From the NCBI GenBank assembly GCA_029879605.1, contig JAOUQA010000053.1:1-9448 (forward strand): 9,448 nt of DNA, in the 5' to 3' direction. Under the pieces are notes generated by a model. The model had not been told where the DNA came from. It saw nothing but the letters and a program-made list of their open reading frames with translations, and made no database searches. The position numbers were made by a program, and so were the translations under genes. Position 1 is the first letter of the stretch. Each line of letters opens with the position of its first letter. Source of the DNA: Gammaproteobacteria bacterium (lineage in GTDB: Bacteria > Pseudomonadota > Gammaproteobacteria > SZUA-229). Positions 6,260 through 9,448 of the stretch are shown here, piece by piece.

Positions 6260-7249
6260 TTATACCTGAGATATACCAAAGCTTACTACCTCAGTAATAT
6301 GAGCTTTCCCCAGCAATACCATTAACAGGCGATCCAGCCCGATAGCGACACCTGAACATTCTGGTAACCCATGTTCTAATGCAGCCAGCAGATTTTTATC
6401 CACTGGTATTTCTTCCTGCCCCTGTCGTTGACGTCGCAGATTTTCATTATCGAATCGCCTGCCTTGCTCCTGCGCATCAATAAGCTCATAAAAGCCATTA
6501 CCCAGTTCCAGTTCCCCGGCAAATATTTCAAAACGATGGGCTATTCCCGGATTATCTGTACCAATTCTCGCCAGTGCAGCCTGGGATGCCGGGTAATCAT
6601 ATAGAAATGTAAATTCCTGTTTTGAAAATGCAGGTGCGATAGCCTGGGTCATTAGCCAGTCAAGCCACATGTCTTTATTTTCTTCATCCATACCGACAGG
6701 AATTTCAATTTTATTTTTTGAGGTCAGGTGTTTTAACTCTGCACAACTGGCATCCAGCGGGTTAATACCCAGAATGTCAATAAAAGCCTGTTCATAGGAT
6801 ATGCGATTAACAACCGACCAGTGACCCGTTGTGTCCAGGGTGTTGACCAGCTGCGCCAGTAATTGCTCTATTTCATCCATTAGTCCATGGTGATCCTGCC
6901 CGGTACGATACCATTCCAGCATACTGAACTCAGGATTATGCCAGTGTCCCTGCTCATCCTCCCTGAATACCCTGGCAATCTGGTATATATCCCCTGCTCC
7001 AGCAGCCAGCAGACGTTTCATAAAGAATTCAGGTGATGTCTGCAGGTAATAAACCTGTTCCTGATAGATGGTCTTAAAACTGCTGATATGAGGATCAGTA
7101 ATACTGGCGGCTGAAAGCACCGGCGTATCAACTTCCAGCACACCTTGCTGCGCAAAAAAAGCCCGGATGTTTTGCAACATTCGGGCCCTGGTTTGTAGTG
7201 TTTCAATACAGGCTACAGGTCGCCAGTTAGTCTTTGACGCGGGAGACAT
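6260..7249 (-). CDS. epmA: EF-P--(R)-beta-lysine ligase
   Basis: EpmA (PoxA/GenX/YjeA) is a truncated class II lysyl-tRNA synthetase paralogue. It activates (R)-beta-lysine with ATP and attaches it to Lys34 of EF-P. The 329-aa frame lacks the anticodon-binding domain and covers only the catalytic core, like E. coli EpmA (325 aa). Numbered from ATG 7249, motif 2 is at 93-98 (RVFRED), with HNPEF following near 104-108, and motif 3 is GVAIGLDRL (300-308). The Ala in GVA (residue 302) matches E. coli Ala298, where true LysRS has Gly; this marks EpmA and its beta-lysine preference. ATG 7249 is preferred over GTG 7258 because the resulting N terminus (MSPASKTNWRP) resembles E. coli MSETASWQP. The start overlaps the end of efp by 23 bases, so the two are translationally coupled. 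Confidence 0.96.
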   Translation of the reverse strand: MSPASKTNWRPVACIETLQTRARMLQNIRAFFAQQGVLEVDTPVLSAASITDPHISSFKTIYQEQVYYLQTSPEFFMKRLLAAGAGDIYQIARVFREDEQGHWHNPEFSMLEWYRTGQDHHGLMDEIEQLLAQLVNTLDTTGHWSVVNRISYEQAFIDILGINPLDASCAELKHLTSKNKIEIPVGMDEENKDMWLDWLMTQAIAPAFSKQEFTFLYDYPASQAALARIGTDNPGIAHRFEIFAGELELGNGFYELIDAQEQGRRFDNENLRRQRQGQEEIPVDKNLLAALEHGLPECSGVAIGLDRLLMVLLGKAHITEVVSFGISQV

Positions 7250-7796
7250 ATTCACCACTGCGGGTATCGACTTTTAACACCTCGCCCTCTTCAATAAACA
7301 GGGGCACTTTTACCACGGCGCCTGATTCAAGAGTCGCAGGTTTAGTGCCACCCTGGGCGGTATCACCTTTTAAACCCGGATCTGTCTCTGTAACTGCCAG
7401 CTCAACAAAATTAGGGGGTGTCACGGTCAATGGCTCACCGTTCCATAAGGTCACAGTACACAGCTCCTGCCCCTTAATCCACTTAGCTGCATCTGCCATA
7501 GCAGATTCGCCAGCGCCTACCTGCTCAAATGTATTTGGATCCATGAAATACCAGAATTCACCATCGTTATAGGAAAACTCCATATCGACATCAACAACAT
7601 CAGCGGCTTCAACGGATTCACCAGACTTGAAAGTTTTTTCAATCATACGTCCGGTTTTAAGATTACGTAATTTGACCCGATTAAATGCCTGGCCCTTGCC
7701 TGGCTTAACCAGTTCATTTTCAACAATGGACACAGGGTCGCCATCCAGTAATAATTTCAGTCCACCTTTAAATTCATTTGTGCTGTATGATGCCAT
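7227..7796 (-). CDS. efp: Translation elongation factor P
   Basis: EF-P binds between the P and E sites of the ribosome and promotes peptide bond formation at polyproline stretches. This copy is 189 aa (188 in E. coli) with three beta-barrel domains. The modification loop KPGKGQAF carries Lys34 (31-38), the acceptor of beta-lysine. Further hallmarks are EKTFKSGE, YNDGEFWYFMD, VTLWNGEPL, TPPNFVEL, DPGLKGDTA and the C-terminal VDTRSGEYVSRVK. The ATG at 7796 has AAGG seven bases upstream. The last 23 bases overlap epmA, so substrate and modifying enzyme are made from one transcript. The presence of Lys34 together with epmA and epmB points to beta-lysylation rather than the rhamnosyl (Arg32, EarP) type. 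Confidence 0.98.
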   Translation of the reverse strand: MASYSTNEFKGGLKLLLDGDPVSIVENELVKPGKGQAFNRVKLRNLKTGRMIEKTFKSGESVEAADVVDVDMEFSYNDGEFWYFMDPNTFEQVGAGESAMADAAKWIKGQELCTVTLWNGEPLTVTPPNFVELAVTETDPGLKGDTAQGGTKPATLESGAVVKVPLFIEEGEVLKVDTRSGEYVSRVKD

Positions 7797-7828
7797 CTTT
7801 TTACCTTATTCAGGGCGCAAAAAACGCG

Positions 7829-7836
7829 ATTATAAT
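7829..7836. promoter_or_regulatory. Palindromic -10 element shared by divergent efp and epmB promoters
   Basis: ATTATAAT is its own reverse complement and so gives a perfect TATAAT on the plus strand (7831-7836, towards epmB) and on the minus strand (7834-7829, towards efp). It sits in the 58-base gap between the two starts. Neither direction has a good -35 box. The epmB leader would be only about a dozen bases with no visible Shine-Dalgarno, whereas efp gets a leader of about 26 bases with AAGG. Confidence 0.55.
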
Positions 7837-7854
7837 ACGCTTTTAATCTCAAAA

Positions 7855-8874
7855 ATGCCAAAATCTACGCTCTTTAATTTAGATTCCCACACCCCCGACT
7901 GGCAAAAACAGCTGTCTGATGCCATTACAGACCCACTGGAACTACTTAAATTATTAAGGCTCAGTCCTGAAGACTTTCCCGCCTGTGAGCAGGCCAGCAA
8001 ACCATTTGCCCTCAAATTGCCTCGTTCTTATATCAATAAAATAGAACCGGGAAACCCTGATGATCCTCTTCTGAAACAGGTCATGGCCAGTGCAGCTGAA
8101 CTGGAAATCAGTCCGACCTATACACAGGACCCGGTAGGCGATATGAAAGCCATGCCTGTTCCAGGCTTATTGCATAAATACCAGGGACGGGTACTACTCA
8201 TCACCACAGGTGCCTGCGCCATTCACTGCCGGTACTGTTTTCGTCGTCATTTCCCCTACAGTGAAAACCACTCCAGCAAGCAACAATGGAAAGACACACT
8301 GGGTTATATACAGCAACATTCTGACATCAACGAAGTGATATTAAGTGGTGGCGATCCTCTGGTTCTTTCCAATAACAAACTTGAACAATTAATCGAAGGT
8401 CTATCTGCTATCCCCCATGTAAACACACTAAGAATACACAGCCGTATACCTGTCATACTTCCGGCACGAATCACAGATAGCCTGGCATCCATTCTGACTA
8501 AAAGTCGTTTAAAGACAGTTGTCGTCATTCATGCCAACCACCCCGCAGAAATTACAGAACTCGAGCAACATGCATTACAAAACCTGCATCAGGCAGGCAT
8601 TTTGCTCTTGAATCAAAGCGTACTACTCAAGGGAGTTAATGACTGCTCGGTCATTTTATCAGGTCTTAGCCATAAGCTATTTGCTTGCAACACGCTGCCG
8701 TATTATCTACATATACTGGATAAAGTGCAGGGTGCCCAGCATTTTGAAGTCCCAAGGCAAAAGGCGATACAGCTTATGAAAGAGCTGAGACACAAATTAC
8801 CCGGCTACCTGGTACCGGAACTAGTCGAAGAAAAAGCAGCGGAAAAAAGCAAATTACCTGTATATGGGCTATAA
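7855..8874 (+). CDS. epmB: EF-P-specific L-lysine 2,3-aminomutase
   Basis: EpmB (YjeK) is a radical SAM, PLP-dependent enzyme that turns L-alpha-lysine into (R)-beta-lysine for EpmA. The 339-aa protein is close to E. coli EpmB (342 aa). The N terminus carries a family-type segment (DPLELLKLL), then PVPGLLHKYQGRVLL and the iron-sulfur motif C121-x3-C125-x2-C128 in CAIHCRYCFRRH. SGGDPL (164-169) contacts SAM, followed by LRIHSRIPV, LLNQSVLLKGVND, LPYYLHILDKV and PGYLVPELV. Lys333 in KLPV near the end is the expected PLP lysine by analogy with lysine 2,3-aminomutase KIPV. The frame is open back to 7627, but that stretch is antisense to efp. ATG 7855 gives the family N terminus and lies just after the -10 box at 7831. 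Confidence 0.95.
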   Translation: MPKSTLFNLDSHTPDWQKQLSDAITDPLELLKLLRLSPEDFPACEQASKPFALKLPRSYINKIEPGNPDDPLLKQVMASAAELEISPTYTQDPVGDMKAMPVPGLLHKYQGRVLLITTGACAIHCRYCFRRHFPYSENHSSKQQWKDTLGYIQQHSDINEVILSGGDPLVLSNNKLEQLIEGLSAIPHVNTLRIHSRIPVILPARITDSLASILTKSRLKTVVVIHANHPAEITELEQHALQNLHQAGILLLNQSVLLKGVNDCSVILSGLSHKLFACNTLPYYLHILDKVQGAQHFEVPRQKAIQLMKELRHKLPGYLVPELVEEKAAEKSKLPVYGL

Positions 8875-8901
8875 AATATTGAATTATATGAAAGTAAGCT
8901 T

Positions 8902-8926
8902 AAAACAACATTCAGCTTATTGTTTT
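8902..8926 (+). terminator. Weak AT-rich terminator candidate after epmB
   Basis: AAAACAA (8902-8908) pairs with TTGTTTT (8920-8926), and a long T-rich tract follows to about 8950. An overlapping alternative hairpin uses TAAGCT (8895-8900) and AGCTTA (8914-8919). The stems lack G-C pairs, so the hairpin is weak. The 167-base gap to the next gene otherwise shows only AT-rich sequence and no clear promoter. Confidence 0.35.
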
Positions 8927-9041
8927 TATTATTTATTTTCTTTATTTTTAATAAAATACCAGAGACCTCAGGCATATAGCTTTTAGCTGATAAATACTGA
9001 TGGATACAGGATTGATATTTAGCGATATACAATAAAAACCA

Positions 9042-9448
9042 ATGAAGCTATACATTCCAGAACAAAAAACACCAACTGATGATGATTTCCCAAATCATCC
9101 CAAACAAATTAAAAAATGGCTTGCTGAACTAAAGCAGGCCAACATGGGTGATTTTACCCGGGAAATCTACAATGGGCTTCAACAATTAAATCGTCAGGCA
9201 ATGCAGTCCAGAGTCCGTATTGAAAATATGGAGTTATTACGTCCCTCGGTACGGTATATATTTAATCAGCTCAATAAGCATTTTGTTAATCGCACCTTAC
9301 CTCTGCCTGATAAGAGCCATAAAATTATTAATTTAAATCAGGCACTTCTCAATGAGATGGCGACAGGTTATAAAATAATAATTTTTGAAAGCGCAAATGA
9401 TCTGGGCAAAGTAGATAGCAAGCATTTACTTATTTCATGTGAACGAGC
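9042..9448 (+). CDS. Unrecognised protein, N-terminal part (3' end outside window)
   Basis: The frame runs from ATG 9042 to the window edge without a stop, giving 135 codons. The visible part is soluble and mostly helical: MKLYIPEQKTP at the start, KQIKKWLAELKQAN (about 21-34), then FTREIYNGLQQLNRQ, ENMELLRPSVRYIFNQL, RTLPLPDK and LNQALLNEMATGYKIII. There is no signal peptide or membrane segment. The arrangement recalls the helical N-terminal region of a gammaproteobacterial family usually called hypothetical, but I cannot assign it and name no function. No Shine-Dalgarno is evident before the ATG (AATAAAAACCA), so the start is moderately sure. Coding character is supported by the long open frame in otherwise stop-rich AT DNA and by its patterned hydrophobic residues. 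Confidence 0.72.
   Translation, partial: MKLYIPEQKTPTDDDFPNHPKQIKKWLAELKQANMGDFTREIYNGLQQLNRQAMQSRVRIENMELLRPSVRYIFNQLNKHFVNRTLPLPDKSHKIINLNQALLNEMATGYKIIIFESANDLGKVDSKHLLISCER

Noticed and set aside
6231..6275. Intrinsic terminator between the convergent phnA and epmA genes
   Set aside because: There is a seven-base T run on the minus strand, but no stem precedes it on that strand.
7234..7572. Plus-strand open frame of 112 codons
   Set aside because: It is wholly antisense to the well-identified efp gene, and its residues show no family pattern.
7627..7854. N-terminal extension of epmB back to ATG 7627
   Set aside because: This stretch is antisense to efp, does not resemble EpmB, and ATG 7855 gives the family-length protein.
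8805..9032. Minus-strand frame of 75 codons across the epmB end and spacer
   Set aside because: Low-complexity Asn/Lys/Ser content from AT-rich DNA, overlap with the epmB 3' end, and no ribosome site.
1..9448. Defence island, CRISPR, phage, IS element or toxin-antitoxin pair
   Set aside because: No repeat arrays, transposase or integrase genes, terminal repeats or recognisable toxin pairs were seen; the NERD-like gene lacks catalytic residues and has no defence partners.

Overview
This looks like an ordinary chromosomal stretch from a moderately AT-rich gammaproteobacterium. The strongest taxonomic cue is the EF-P beta-lysylation set (efp, epmA, epmB) in one place. DUF1415, MOSC and GlcG-like proteins and a GGDEF/EAL signalling enzyme fit the same group. 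I cannot name the genus. I see no tRNA, rRNA, IS element, phage gene or CRISPR array.

Layout. (1) Positions 2-559 hold the 3' part of rsgA, a ribosome-assembly GTPase. (2) After a 186-base gap with a perfect extended -10 promoter lies a GAF-GGDEF-EAL protein (746-2539). Its cyclase site looks intact, but its EAL domain lacks a metal ligand. (3) Next is a two-helix membrane protein (2703-3380) with a NERD-like domain that has lost its catalytic E-x-K. (4) On the minus strand, a tight three-gene operon runs from about 4912 down to 3394: an exported GlcG/HbpS-like protein, a DUF1415 protein and a MOSC-domain protein. (5) Divergent from it is a protein with two cyclic-nucleotide-binding-type folds and no DNA-binding domain (5030-5815), followed by a PhnA/YjdM zinc-ribbon protein (5908-6249). 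(6) On the minus strand efp overlaps epmA (7796 to 6260). epmB (7855-8874) is divergent from efp, and a palindromic -10 box lies between them. (7) After a 167-base AT-rich spacer, a gene of unassigned function starts at 9042 and runs off the window.

How the genes fit together. EpmB converts L-lysine to (R)-beta-lysine, EpmA attaches it to Lys34 of EF-P, and modified EF-P rescues ribosomes stalled at polyproline. With rsgA, translation and ribosome function is one theme. The second is nucleotide second-messenger signalling: a likely c-di-GMP synthase and a cNBD protein. The minus-strand operon hints at a heme or cofactor role, but nothing in the sequence proves a shared pathway. I found no clear undescribed multi-gene system. 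The best leads are the degenerate EAL and NERD domains, the compact GlcG-DUF1415-MOSC operon, the effector-less cNBD protein, and several small inverted repeats in promoter regions.
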